20,245 nucleotides of DNA from an uncultured Planctomycetaceae bacterium (GTDB lineage: Bacteria > Planctomycetota > Planctomycetia > Pirellulales > Pirellulaceae): NCBI GenBank assembly GCA_903921945.1, contig CAIXSC010000614.1, positions 1-20,245 of the forward strand, read 5' to 3'. The translations under genes were made by a program, and so were the position numbers. Below, piece by piece: positions 8,901 to 16,310 of this stretch (positions within the stretch are counted from its first letter, which is position 1; each line of letters starts with the position of its first letter). The notes beneath the pieces are model-generated. The model did no database searches and was not told where the DNA came from. It saw nothing but the letters and a program-made list of their open reading frames with translations.

Positions 8901-9053
8901 GACCAAGAGGCTGCCGCTGGCAAGCACGCCGATACCGACGCAAACCGCGAAGGCCAACTTGGAGAACTTTCGGAGAGTCGGTGACGGACATCGCCACCTG
9001 ACGATCCCCGACGTGGACATTGATCGGACGGTACAACCTCGTGCTCGGGTCAT
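5901..9053 (-). CDS. PQQ-dependent glucose/sorbosone-type dehydrogenase fused to c-type cytochrome domains
   Basis: 1050 residues from the ATG at 9053, which has GGAGGG 5 nt upstream; the frame continues to 9314 but would then overlap the preceding gene. A hydrophobic leader (~residues 28-48) sends it to the periplasm. Residues ~80-480 are a soluble GDH-like/sorbosone dehydrogenase propeller, with GGHNGCELLFGPDGFLYIS (His at 230), AYGFRNPWRMSFD and LWLGDVGWELWE. Residues ~480-760 resemble SO2930-type diheme cytochromes, with CLQCH at 634-638 and CSHCH at 723-727. The C-terminus (~920-1050) is a TIGR02603-like heme-binding domain with CAACH at 929-933. Expected role: oxidise an aldose or similar sugar using PQQ and pass the electrons through three covalently bound hemes. 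It is third in a minus-strand run after the DUF1592 and DUF1552 genes. The fusion is seen directly; the substrate is unknown. Confidence 0.9.
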   Translation of the reverse strand: MTRARGCTVRSMSTSGIVRWRCPSPTLRKFSKLAFAVCVGIGVLASGSLLVTAADPPAATPVNANGPKADTPSPRVPWTTSRITGSPEAPPPFVVPRVFSSAKFKEPVFIVWSPKLGRYLVGERRGAIYSLAPGEDSLPELAFDLTAELNKSTWPANAGRVEAVYALAFHPRFAENRWCYVCYTLAHQEKKSPNLADGTRIARFRVSDTTPPKLEAASEEVVLTWEQGGHNGCELLFGPDGFLYISTGDGRPPNPPDPLHTGQDITDLLSSVLRIDVDRRDAGRNYAIPPDNPFLGLSIEGRPARPEIWAYGFRNPWRMSFDRVTGQLWLGDVGWELWEMVHRVERGGNYGWSAVEGRQPIHQADSPGPSPIRPPLLELPHTIAASITGGFVYRGKRFPELAGAYVFGDWEFRRLWAARFDGDRLVSLDEITRPTVRVASFGEDADGELMLLDYDTGFVHTLARNNGQGQNKDFPRTLSATGLFVGVKDQQPAAGVVPYAINSPRWHDGATAQRWLGLPGQTGIAVYPGDGKPMPSQVYWHNFRLHFPQDAVLAKTLSIERVAGDPASSRPVETQVLHFDGADWRAYSYAWREDGSDADLMPANGGERSIAIRDPRHPAGQRQWLWRFHDRTQCLQCHSQWPQYAIGFSLPQLNRELPAPSGTTANQLISLAATGHLVRRALDNAPQPPFDSALVKAEDRLADPFDPTAPLDARARSYLHANCSHCHRFNGGGIVGLDLLPKKKLAETRLLESPIRGDFGLPNARIVAPGDPERSTLYFRMAKFGRDRMPHVGAELPDEAGLRLIENWIASLTVDGANTTKVPAETAPSRSASDATAMTTEQLAADPRRAMRWARQLGRDELAGVDRTRLLDAARKLEAGAIRDLFEGFLPEDASERKLGPRPRPETITALVGDAARGKTLFASQSSKCAACHKVGTEGVNLGPELTRIAAKRNSAELLDSLLNPSRTVEPAYAAYQALTTDGRSIAGLLVRRTKDEVVLRDPQNKEIAMAASDVERLNVSRVSLMPDGLLAGFTPQQAADLLAYLSSLR

Positions 9054-9058
9054 GCTTT

Positions 9059-9064
9059 CCCTCC
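9059..9064 (-). promoter_or_regulatory. Ribosome binding site fixing the dehydrogenase start
   Basis: On the minus strand GGAGGG ends 5 nt before the ATG at 9053. This favours 9053 over the upstream in-frame starts at up to 9314, which would overlap the DUF1552 gene. Confidence 0.75.
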
Positions 9065-9171
9065 CCGGCGTTGCCAACTGCCGCGTTCTGCCCTTGTCAC
9101 ATTGAACGGAACACGCGATCGCATGGCAAGCGATAGCGTCGCCCCTTGACGCGAACCGGTTAGGATCGGCG

Positions 9172-10527
9172 CTAGCCAACCGGCTGCAATCCCGTGAGTG
9201 TGCCGGTGCTGGAGGCGAATCGGTCTGTTTCCACGCCCAGCCGCTGCAACATACTGACGAACAAGTTGCAGAGTGGCGGATGGTTGTTTTCGTCGAATGC
9301 CAAATGCTGGCCATGGCGAAAGCCGCCGCCCGCGAACATCACGGGCAGATTCTTGACGCTGTGCTTGCCCGCGTCCCCGAGATTGCTGCTGAAGAAGACC
9401 ATGGTGCGGTCGAGCAGCGTTCCATCCGCTTCGCGCGTGGACCGAAGCTGCCCGAGGAAATCCCGCAGCGTCTTCAGCTTTTCGATTTCCAACGTTTTTA
9501 GCTGGGCGATTTTGGCGGGGTCGCGGCCGTGATGCGACAAGTCATGATGCCCTTGATTCACACCGGCGATCGGCGGGACGCTGCTGGTTCCCAACAGTTG
9601 CAAGGTGATGACCCGCGTCGAATCGGTTTGCAAGGCGAGGTGGACAAGATCGAACCAGACTCGGGATTTACCCACGAGGTCGGCGCTGTTGGCGACATTC
9701 ACCGGCGGCTTGACGTCGACCTTGGGTTTGGGGCGGCGCGACCAAGCCTCCAGTTGCTCGAGACGCTGTTCGAGTTCGCGAATGCTTGTGAAATACTCGT
9801 CGAGCTTTTCCCGATCGACGGGGCTCGCGTCGCGTTGCAGGCGGCGCGCTTCCAACCGGACGGCGTCGAGCACGCTTCGGCCATCGGCGAGTTGCCGGGC
9901 CCGCGCGGCGACTTCCTCGGGGCGCCCCTCGAGGAAAAGTTTCGCGAAGACGCTCGACGGCCATGACTCGGTGGGCACCGGCGCGCCGCTGCGGGTCCAG
10001 GACAGCCCAAAGCCTTCGCAGGACAGCGCCAGCGATGGAAACCGAGTGGCGCCGAATAAATGCTCCGCCGCCACTTGATCGACCGATACGCTGTTCTTGA
10101 AGCCCGCGCGACGCTCTGGGTGCGGGGCGGCGGTCAGGAAACTGTAGTTCGAATCGTGGCTGGGACCGACATCAGGGTGCGCGAGACCGGAGATGACCGT
10201 GAAATCTTCACGAAACTCCTGGAACACCTCCAAATACGGAGACAACGCGTAATCGCGACCGGCCGTCTCCGGGAAGAAAAACGGCGGGTGCAAGCCCAGC
10301 GGCGTATTGATGAACACCATGCGCCGCGGCGCGGGCTCCGGGGAATCTCCCCGGCAAGGGCGGAGCGAAAGCGAATCGAGGAGCGGCAACGCGAGCGCGA
10401 CACCACCGGCTCGCAACAGCCGGCGACGGCCGGGGCGAAAACCCGTGGTGGCACGGCGGGATGGTGGATGGGGCGAGTCGTCTGGTGGCATGGCCATGGT
10501 TCCAAAACGGGCGGGGAAGGCGGTCAT
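9172..10527 (-). CDS. DUF1552 protein with Tat signal
   Basis: 451 residues from an ATG at 10527 that overlaps the stop of the upstream DUF1592 gene (ATGA), a sign of translational coupling. The leader GRRRLLRAGGVALALPLLDSL is a twin-arginine signal of the kind this family usually carries. Family features include MVFINTPLGLHPPFFFPE near the mature N-terminus, SGLAHPDV, the central helical region with RELEQRLEQLE, and the C-terminal NQGHHDLSHHG and MVFFSSNLGDAGKHS, which resemble the alkaline-phosphatase/sulfatase-like DUF1501 group. The His/Asp clusters may bind metal. DUF1552 and DUF1592 genes are regularly adjacent in planctomycetes; the biochemical role is unknown, although an exported protein working with the cytochrome is a reasonable inference. 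Internal Met codons at 10497 and 10491 are alternative starts. Length is normal for the family. Confidence 0.92.
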   Translation of the reverse strand: MTAFPARFGTMAMPPDDSPHPPSRRATTGFRPGRRRLLRAGGVALALPLLDSLSLRPCRGDSPEPAPRRMVFINTPLGLHPPFFFPETAGRDYALSPYLEVFQEFREDFTVISGLAHPDVGPSHDSNYSFLTAAPHPERRAGFKNSVSVDQVAAEHLFGATRFPSLALSCEGFGLSWTRSGAPVPTESWPSSVFAKLFLEGRPEEVAARARQLADGRSVLDAVRLEARRLQRDASPVDREKLDEYFTSIRELEQRLEQLEAWSRRPKPKVDVKPPVNVANSADLVGKSRVWFDLVHLALQTDSTRVITLQLLGTSSVPPIAGVNQGHHDLSHHGRDPAKIAQLKTLEIEKLKTLRDFLGQLRSTREADGTLLDRTMVFFSSNLGDAGKHSVKNLPVMFAGGGFRHGQHLAFDENNHPPLCNLFVSMLQRLGVETDRFASSTGTLTGLQPVG

Positions 10528-13301
10528 TTGTGTCTGAACAGGTCGCTCTGCACCACCTCGTGAATCAACGAGCGAACACCGTAGCTGCCGGCCCGCGTTT
10601 TGTCCGCGATGGCGGCGACTTCCTCTTGGTCGGCACGGGTCGGTGCCCGGCCGGTGCCGTACGCAATAAGTCGGCTCACGAAGGCCCGGGCAAGCACAGC
10701 TTCTTCCTTGATCAACAGACGCTTCCATTCGCGGACGTTGGCGAACTGCGAACCGTCTATCCATTCACCCGTCGGATCAACCGCCTTGCCCCGATGGTAC
10801 GGCATGCGGCGGCCATCCACGGTCACCGGATCGCCGTTGCCTGTGACGCGGTAGCGATCGCGCCAGCCGCCGATACAGTCGAAGCTCTCCAAGGCGAAGC
10901 CGGGTGGATCGATCCGTCGATGGCAAACGGCACAGGATGCGTCAGCGCGATGCTTGGCCAGTTGCTCGCGAATGGTCGACGCGCCACGGATGTCAGGATC
11001 GATCGCCGCGACGTTCTCGGGTGGAGGAGGCGCCGGCGTGCCGAGGATTCGGTCGAGCACCCACGCGCCGCGAATGACAGGCGACGTTGTCGTGCCATTG
11101 GAGGTGACTTTGAGCACGCTGGCCATGGTCAACAGGCCGCCGCGCGGACTATCCGCGGGCAGGGGAAAGCGTTGGAATTCCCAGCCCGTCGGGCCTTCGA
11201 TGCCGTAATGCCGGGCCAATCGGCCATTAAGGAAGGTGAAGTCGGCGTCGATGAAACGCGCGACACCGAGGTCGTGGCGCAGTAGTTCTTCAAAATAAAG
11301 TTCCGTTTCCCGGATCATCGACACCTTGAGCAGATGATCGAATTCGGGATAGAGCAGGTGGCTGGGCTCTGTCGCGTCGATGTCGCGCAGGCCGAGCCAT
11401 TGGCCGGCGAAGTTTTCGGTGAAGGCGGCCGCGCGGGGATGGTTGAGCAGTCGTTCAACTTGACGGCGCAGCGTGTCTGGATCGCCGAGCTTGCCGCGTT
11501 CGGCCAAGTCGAGCAACTCGTCGTCCGGCAGACTGCTCCACAGGAAATAACTCAGACGCGCCGCCAGGGCGGCGTCATCCAGTTTGCCAGGACTCTCCCT
11601 GAGGAAGAGAAACTCGGGCGCGACCAACACACCTTTGTAAGCCGCGCGCATCGCCTGCTCGAACGTCGCCCCGGCCGCGAGTCGCTGCTCGACGATCGCG
11701 ATAAACGGTGCGGCGTCTTCGGAACGAACCGCTCGGCGAAAAGCAGGGCGCAGAAACGACACGAGGAGTCGCTCGGCGTCGGTACGCGACGCTTCGGAGA
11801 CGACCTCGACGCGGTCGCGGAAGTTCGGCACGCCGGCGGGCCGCCGTGGGAGATCGCCAAAGAGGCGGCGATGGCTGGCCGGCGGCCATTCGGCATTGAG
11901 CGGTCCTTCGATCTCGACGTAGCGGACGGACAGTCCTGGGCCTTGCCAGGCCTTGCCTCCCTGTTGCTTCACGGTGTTCGCGTGCGCCAGTCCGTAGGGC
12001 AAGACGCTGATGGTGGTCCGCGGTTCCATCCAGCGTTCGAACTCGAAGACCTTCGGTTCGCCCGGCAGCGCATCGAAGTAGCCAATCAGGCCGCTCTTGC
12101 CCGTTAGCCGGGCGCCGCTGGCGGTGACACGAAAGGTTACCGGTTTGCCATCGCTTTGAACGGCCGAGGCGGCGATGCGGAAGCGATAGAGTCCGGCTTC
12201 CGAGGGATAAAACGGCGACACGCTGACGTTATGCCACTCGGATGAGCAGAAACAGGTGACCTCACCATCGTCGCCGAAACGGTAGACGTCTTCGGTGGTG
12301 TTGCGCACGGGATGGCCGTCTTTCAAGCTGTAACGCTTGCTCGCCGATGGAGGCGGCACGGGACGGTTCGCGATCGCCAACTCCAAGGCGGTGTCGGCCG
12401 ACTCAAGGTATTTTTCGAGCAGGAACGACGAGGTGTGGTTGGCGGCGCTGGCGTTGTCGAAGCCATCCGCCACGCCATCCAGCGGCAACGAGTCGCGCAG
12501 TTTCGCGCGGACTCCGAGCAAGTCGTTGATTGTATTCTCGTATTCATTGCGGTTTAAACGCCGCAGCGAGACGCGGCCGGCGACGGCGCGGCGCTGACGC
12601 TCCACGCGTCGCAACTCGTCGGCCAGCGTTTGCAAGGGAGTCTCGAGCATGGCAGGGTCGGGCGCGGTCGCGCTGGCGGGCGGCATTTCACCAGCGCGCA
12701 CGCGGTCGAGCACCTTCCACCAGATGGCCCGCTCGGTGGACGCCTGGGGCGTGTCCGCTTCCAGCGCGAAAGCCAGTTGGTCCAAACGCAGATTGGCCTG
12801 CCGGTTCGCGGCGCCGTGGCAATCGACACAGTAACGCGCGATCAAGTCGCGCCAGTCATCGAGCGGGAGCGCGCGGCGCGTCGCGGTTTCGGTCGATGAC
12901 TTTTCGGCTGAGGGTTTCTCGGCTGAGGTTTTCTCGGCTGTGGGTTTCTCGGAAGTGGGCTTTTCGGAAGGAGGCTTCTCGGAAGGAGGCTTCTCGGAAG
13001 GAGGCTTTTCGGAAGGAGGCTTTTCGGAAGGAGGCTTCTCGGAAGGTAGCTTCTCGGAAGGTAGCTTCTCGGAAGGGGGTGGCTTCGCCGTCGCTGGCTC
13101 GGTGGGCGCTTTCGGACCGGGCGTTTCCTCGGCTGTCGCGAGCGCTACGCGAGGGGCGGTGATGCGCGAGATCGGGGCGCCAGCCAACCCTGCGGCGATG
13201 AAGCTGAGGATGACGAGACGCCAGTCGGCAGCGCGACTGCCGCATGGTGGGAAGGAGCGAGACGAAGTCGTGAGGCTGGGGGATGGTGATTTCGCGTGCA
13301 T
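10524..13301 (-). CDS. DUF1587/DUF1595/DUF1592/DUF1588/DUF1585 c-type cytochrome protein
   Basis: 925 residues. A membrane anchor or signal segment lies at ~27-45. A repeat linker at ~75-134 is built from SEKPP/SEKPT/AEKPS pentapeptides. A planctomycete-type cytochrome c domain has its heme motif CVDCH at 158-162. DUF1587 follows at ~245-310 (RRLNRNEYENTINDLLGV, DGFDNASAAN), then a beta-rich segment (~330-450), DUF1595 (~502-567), DUF1592 (~578-697, LSYFLWSSLPDDELLDLA), DUF1588 (~718-815) with CAVCH at 790-794, and DUF1585 (~854-924). The order is the standard one for this family, which is thought to act in periplasmic redox chemistry on carbohydrates or other polymers; the reaction is not established. 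The gene is first in the run with DUF1552 (ATGA overlap) and the PQQ dehydrogenase. The long charged repeat linker is unusual. No strong Shine-Dalgarno site precedes the ATG, so the exact start is less sure. Confidence 0.92.
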   Translation of the reverse strand: MHAKSPSPSLTTSSRSFPPCGSRAADWRLVILSFIAAGLAGAPISRITAPRVALATAEETPGPKAPTEPATAKPPPSEKLPSEKLPSEKPPSEKPPSEKPPSEKPPSEKPPSEKPTSEKPTAEKTSAEKPSAEKSSTETATRRALPLDDWRDLIARYCVDCHGAANRQANLRLDQLAFALEADTPQASTERAIWWKVLDRVRAGEMPPASATAPDPAMLETPLQTLADELRRVERQRRAVAGRVSLRRLNRNEYENTINDLLGVRAKLRDSLPLDGVADGFDNASAANHTSSFLLEKYLESADTALELAIANRPVPPPSASKRYSLKDGHPVRNTTEDVYRFGDDGEVTCFCSSEWHNVSVSPFYPSEAGLYRFRIAASAVQSDGKPVTFRVTASGARLTGKSGLIGYFDALPGEPKVFEFERWMEPRTTISVLPYGLAHANTVKQQGGKAWQGPGLSVRYVEIEGPLNAEWPPASHRRLFGDLPRRPAGVPNFRDRVEVVSEASRTDAERLLVSFLRPAFRRAVRSEDAAPFIAIVEQRLAAGATFEQAMRAAYKGVLVAPEFLFLRESPGKLDDAALAARLSYFLWSSLPDDELLDLAERGKLGDPDTLRRQVERLLNHPRAAAFTENFAGQWLGLRDIDATEPSHLLYPEFDHLLKVSMIRETELYFEELLRHDLGVARFIDADFTFLNGRLARHYGIEGPTGWEFQRFPLPADSPRGGLLTMASVLKVTSNGTTTSPVIRGAWVLDRILGTPAPPPPENVAAIDPDIRGASTIREQLAKHRADASCAVCHRRIDPPGFALESFDCIGGWRDRYRVTGNGDPVTVDGRRMPYHRGKAVDPTGEWIDGSQFANVREWKRLLIKEEAVLARAFVSRLIAYGTGRAPTRADQEEVAAIADKTRAGSYGVRSLIHEVVQSDLFRHK
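12901..13080. repeat. 15-bp tandem repeat, 12 units, in the DUF1592 gene
   Basis: Twelve contiguous 15-bp units, consensus ttctcggaaggaggc. The central units (12961-13035) are nearly identical and the outer ones diverged. On the minus strand they give SEKPP, SEKLP, SEKPT and AEKPS pentapeptides between the membrane anchor and the first heme domain. The gradient from identical core to diverged edges suggests recent expansion from the middle. Confidence 0.95.
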
Positions 13302-13415
13302 GGAATCGGATTGTATCCTCTAGCCGCGCTGGCTTCGAAGGCGAACGAAGAACTCCGTTGGCAGCCGCTGCGATTTTCCGACCCGTTCCACCCGCCCCAT
13401 GAGGAGTGTCGTGAC
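13302..13415. promoter_or_regulatory. Divergent intergenic region
   Basis: These 114 bp separate the divergent DUF1592 operon and the dehydratase gene and must hold the promoters of both. Apart from the ribosome binding site at 13401-13406 I see no confident -35/-10 pair or operator. Confidence 0.4.
13401..13406 (+). promoter_or_regulatory. Ribosome binding site fixing the dehydratase start
   Basis: GAGGAG lies 9 nt before the ATG at 13416. This rules in favour of that start over the in-frame start at 13296, which would overlap the divergent gene and displace the Tat signal. Confidence 0.7.
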
Positions 13416-14648
13416 ATGCCAGATCATTCCGCTAACCGCCCCGAGTCGCCACGATTGGGGCGCCGCGACCTGTTTCACTCGTTGGGTGCCGCCGCGGCAG
13501 GTTTCGCGATCGCGAACCACGCCGTTGCGGCCCAGGACGCGGCCGGCGCGCAGGTCGTCGACCGCTCATCCAGCATCCGTATCACCGGGCTGAAGACCTA
13601 CTGGGTTGGGCCGGTGGTGTACGTCAAGATCGAGACCAATCATGGCATCGCCGGTTGGGGCGATGTGAAAGGCACCGATCCGCGGGTCGGCAAGGTGTTG
13701 GTGGAATCGCTGTTCGAGTTGATCGACGGCGAGAATCCGACGCGGATCGAGCATCTGTGGCAGAAAATGTTTCGCGCGCACCGGGACATTCGCGGCGGGG
13801 CGATTCTGATTCACGCGATGGCGGCGATTGACATCGCGTTGTGGGATATCGCGGGCAAGCTTTGGAACACGCCCGTTTATCGGCTGCTGGGCGGGCCGAC
13901 CCGCGACCGGATCCGCGTGTATCACACGCCGCAGGCTCAAAAGGTGCCGCCGCACGGTATCTACGAGCATTCGGGAACGCCCGCTGACATCGATCGGATG
14001 GTGAAGGCGATCAAGGCGGCTCGCGAGAAAGTGGGTCCGACCGGGGCCGTGATGTTCGACGCCCACTCGGCCGTGCCGCCAGCGACCTTGATCCAGCTTG
14101 CCGCCGCGATCCAGCCGTATGACGTGTTATTCATCGAGGAACCGGGTGTGCCGGGCAACATTGAAATCTTCAAGCGGCTGAAGGAGAAGATCGACATCCC
14201 GCTCGCCACAGGCGAACGGGATCGGACGATCTACGAAGTGATTCCGTACTTGCACGAGCGGTGCATCGATGTGTTGCAACCGGACTGTTGCCACACGGGC
14301 GGGATCAGCCAGATGCGCAAGATCGCGATACTCGCCGAGTCTTACTACGTGCCGCTCGCGCCCCACTGCACGGCGACTTTTCTCGGGATCGCGGCCAGCT
14401 TGCACGTGGCGGCCTCGATTCCCCTGTTGTTGATCCACGAGTTCTACCCGCAAAACGCCGGTTTCAATTTGCCCGGGGTGACTCGCATGGAGTTCGCGTA
14501 TGACGCGGACGGCTACATTGGTCTGCCGCCGGGACCGGGGCTGGGGGTGGAAGTCGACGAGCCGCGATTGGCGGAGGAGTCGAAGAAGCCCCAGAAGTAC
14601 AAATGGCCCGGAGCGACGCTCAAGGATGGCTCGGTCGCCGATTACTAA
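13416..14648 (+). CDS. Exported DgoD-like (D-galactonate dehydratase family) enolase-superfamily enzyme
   Basis: 410 residues. The leader LGRRDLFHSLGAAAAGFAIA is a twin-arginine signal, so the enzyme is probably exported folded. The rest is a mandelate-racemase/enolase-superfamily protein. The magnesium ligands are probably D215 (in FDAHS), E241 (IEEP) and E267 (ATGER). H217 in the DxH pattern and H317 (LAPHC) match the acid/base pair of E. coli DgoD, and the segments LQPDCCHTGGIS, PGLGVEVDEPRL and the terminal DGSVADY align with DgoD. Expected reaction: dehydration of an aldonate to a 2-keto-3-deoxy sugar acid. The exact sugar acid cannot be read off; related mannonate- or gluconate-type dehydratases remain possible. 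A signal peptide on this normally cytoplasmic type of enzyme is notable. The Gfo/Idh/MocA gene follows after 146 bp. Confidence 0.88.
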   Translation: MPDHSANRPESPRLGRRDLFHSLGAAAAGFAIANHAVAAQDAAGAQVVDRSSSIRITGLKTYWVGPVVYVKIETNHGIAGWGDVKGTDPRVGKVLVESLFELIDGENPTRIEHLWQKMFRAHRDIRGGAILIHAMAAIDIALWDIAGKLWNTPVYRLLGGPTRDRIRVYHTPQAQKVPPHGIYEHSGTPADIDRMVKAIKAAREKVGPTGAVMFDAHSAVPPATLIQLAAAIQPYDVLFIEEPGVPGNIEIFKRLKEKIDIPLATGERDRTIYEVIPYLHERCIDVLQPDCCHTGGISQMRKIAILAESYYVPLAPHCTATFLGIAASLHVAASIPLLLIHEFYPQNAGFNLPGVTRMEFAYDADGYIGLPPGPGLGVEVDEPRLAEESKKPQKYKWPGATLKDGSVADY

Positions 14649-14680
14649 AATCCACGGCTGGATTCCACGAGTTTTTGCCT

Positions 14681-14709
14681 TTGCGGACCCAAAAATTTCG
14701 GTCTAAACT
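14681..14709 (+). promoter_or_regulatory. Possible sigma70-like promoter of the Gfo/Idh/MocA gene
   Basis: TTGCGG (14681-14686) and TAAACT (14704-14709) are spaced by 17 bp and lie 85 bp upstream of the ATG at 14795. Matches to consensus are only partial, so this is a candidate only. Confidence 0.25.
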
Positions 14710-14714
14710 CGCGG

Positions 14715-14738
14715 TCCGTCCGGCAGGGTGCCGGCGGA
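14715..14738 (+). other. Hairpin in the leader of the Gfo/Idh/MocA gene
   Basis: tccgtccggc (14715-14724) can pair with gccggcgga (14730-14738) with one bulge and a five-base loop. No T run follows. It could be a weak terminator of the upstream gene or a leader structure. Confidence 0.3.
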
Positions 14739-14794
14739 TATCCACGGAGGCTCGGCGATCGGCTGGGCCGTAACTTGGCTGCGAGGAATTCCCG

Positions 14795-16270
14795 ATGAAA
14801 CTGTCCCGTCGTTTGTTCCTGGATCAATCTTTGGCGGCGTCCGCGGTGGCCGCGTTGTCGGCGCCCGGATTTCGGCCGCTGCAGGCGGAGGACGCCGAGT
14901 CGACCAAGCCGGTTGGACCGAACGACAAGGTGCGCGTGGCGGTGATCGGGGTGAACGGTCAGGGCGGCGCTCACTTGGGCGAATGGCTGCGCAATCCGGG
15001 CGTCGAGGTCGTGGCGATTTGCGATTGCGATCCGGCGGCGTATGCGAAACACGAGGGGCGTTTCAAAGATCTGCCGCGAAAGCCCCGTTACGAACAGGAC
15101 GTCCGCAAACTGCTCGAGGATAAGACGATCGACGCGGTTTCGATCGCCACGCCGAATCACTGGCATGCTTTGATGGCCGTGTGGGCGATGCAGTCGGGGA
15201 AGGATGTGTATGTCGAGAAGCCGTGCAGCCATACGGTTCATGAAGGCCGAGTGATGACGCAATGGGCCCGGAAGCTGGGCCGCATGTGCCAGATGGGCGT
15301 GCAGAGCCGCAGCATGCCCGGCATGCGCGCGACGCTCGATTTTGTGCTCGGTGGAAAGCTTGGAAAGATCAACGTGGCGCGGGCGATTTGCTATCGCCAG
15401 CGCGGCAGCATCGGTCTCACGGGAACTCCGGCGCCGATCCCGAACGGGCTCGACTTCAACCTGTGGTGCGGCCCGGCGCCGTTGGAGGTGCCGAAACGCA
15501 AGCGGCTGCATTACGACTGGCACTGGTTCTTCGCCACGGGCGGCGGCGACATCGCCAATCAGAACCCGCATGAGCTTGACAAGGCCCGCTGGGGCTTGGG
15601 CAAGCAGGAATTGCCCCGGCGCGTGGTCAGCGTGGGTGGACGGCTGGGCTACGTTGACGATGCCGAGGTGGCGAATTGCCAAGTGACCGTCTACGAGTGG
15701 GACGACGCGCTCCTGATTTCCGATGTCCGCGGATTGCCCATCAAGTCGCCGATCACCTTGGGGCTGAACACCAAGGGGTTCAACGGGGCGATGAATGTGT
15801 GGTACGGCGAGCACGGGTACGCGATCGGACTGAACTACACTTCGGGTGTGGCCTTCGATTACGACGGCAAGGAATTGGGCAAGTGGAGCGGTGGCGAGTA
15901 CCAGGCACACTTCGCGAATTTCCTCAAGGCGGTCCGTAGCCGCAATCACAAAGACCTGCATTTGGACATCGAGGACGGGCACCTTTCGAGCGCGTTGGCA
16001 CATCTGGGCAACGTGTCGCTGCGTCGCGGCGCTCCGGTTGCCGCCGGTTCGCGGCCGACGAAAGTTGTCGAGCAAAAACAGGTTGCCGACACGTTCGCCA
16101 GCCTGGAATCGTATCTCGGCGAGCACACGATCGATTACAACCAAACCAAATGGATAGTGGGCGCGGCGCTGGAGATCGATCCCAAGACGGAACGATCGAG
16201 CGATCCCGAGGCGAACAAGCTGTTCACGCGCGAGTATCGCCAAGGGTTCGAACTGCCTGAAGTCGCTTAG
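14795..16270 (+). CDS. Gfo/Idh/MocA family oxidoreductase with Tat signal
   Basis: 491 residues, with GAGGAA 6 nt before the ATG. The leader SRRLFLDQSLAASAVAALSA is a twin-arginine signal, usual for planctomycete members of this family, which export the folded enzyme with its NAD(P) bound. The Rossmann domain starts at VRVAVIGVNGQGGAHLGEW. The family's catalytic Lys is in VYVEKP (K142), preceded by ATPNHWHALMAVWAM. The C-terminal half has the acceptor-site pattern NQNPHELD (H259, D262). Expected role: NAD(P)-dependent oxidation or reduction of a sugar or cyclitol in the periplasm, such as the 3-keto-sugar chemistry known for relatives; the substrate is unknown. It is likely a functional partner of the dehydratase upstream. 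No truncation is seen. The antisense strand is also open over most of the gene, as is usual at this G+C content. Confidence 0.93.
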   Translation: MKLSRRLFLDQSLAASAVAALSAPGFRPLQAEDAESTKPVGPNDKVRVAVIGVNGQGGAHLGEWLRNPGVEVVAICDCDPAAYAKHEGRFKDLPRKPRYEQDVRKLLEDKTIDAVSIATPNHWHALMAVWAMQSGKDVYVEKPCSHTVHEGRVMTQWARKLGRMCQMGVQSRSMPGMRATLDFVLGGKLGKINVARAICYRQRGSIGLTGTPAPIPNGLDFNLWCGPAPLEVPKRKRLHYDWHWFFATGGGDIANQNPHELDKARWGLGKQELPRRVVSVGGRLGYVDDAEVANCQVTVYEWDDALLISDVRGLPIKSPITLGLNTKGFNGAMNVWYGEHGYAIGLNYTSGVAFDYDGKELGKWSGGEYQAHFANFLKAVRSRNHKDLHLDIEDGHLSSALAHLGNVSLRRGAPVAAGSRPTKVVEQKQVADTFASLESYLGEHTIDYNQTKWIVGAALEIDPKTERSSDPEANKLFTREYRQGFELPEVA

Positions 16271-16292
16271 TTCGACAGGAAGCCAACTACGT

Positions 16293-16310
16293 GGCGGCTA
16301 AATCGCCGCC
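16293..16310. terminator. Hairpin at the convergent 3' ends
   Basis: ggcggc and gccgcc form a perfect 6-bp stem with a 6-base loop. It covers the stop of the minus-strand gene in the 27-bp gap between convergent genes. No T tract follows, so terminator function is tentative. Confidence 0.35.

Noticed and set aside
6528..8984. An 818-codon open frame on the plus strand
   Set aside because: It lies antisense to the dehydrogenase-cytochrome gene, has no recognisable domain, and is a by-product of the G+C-rich codon pattern of the real gene.
12940..13323. Plus-strand frame with many FSEGG repeats
   Set aside because: It is the antisense reading of the 15-bp repeat in the DUF1592 gene; the minus strand carries the recognised domains.
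14645..16243. A 532-codon open frame on the minus strand
   Set aside because: It is fully antisense to the Gfo/Idh/MocA gene, whose motifs and Tat leader are clear; the frame shows no family features.
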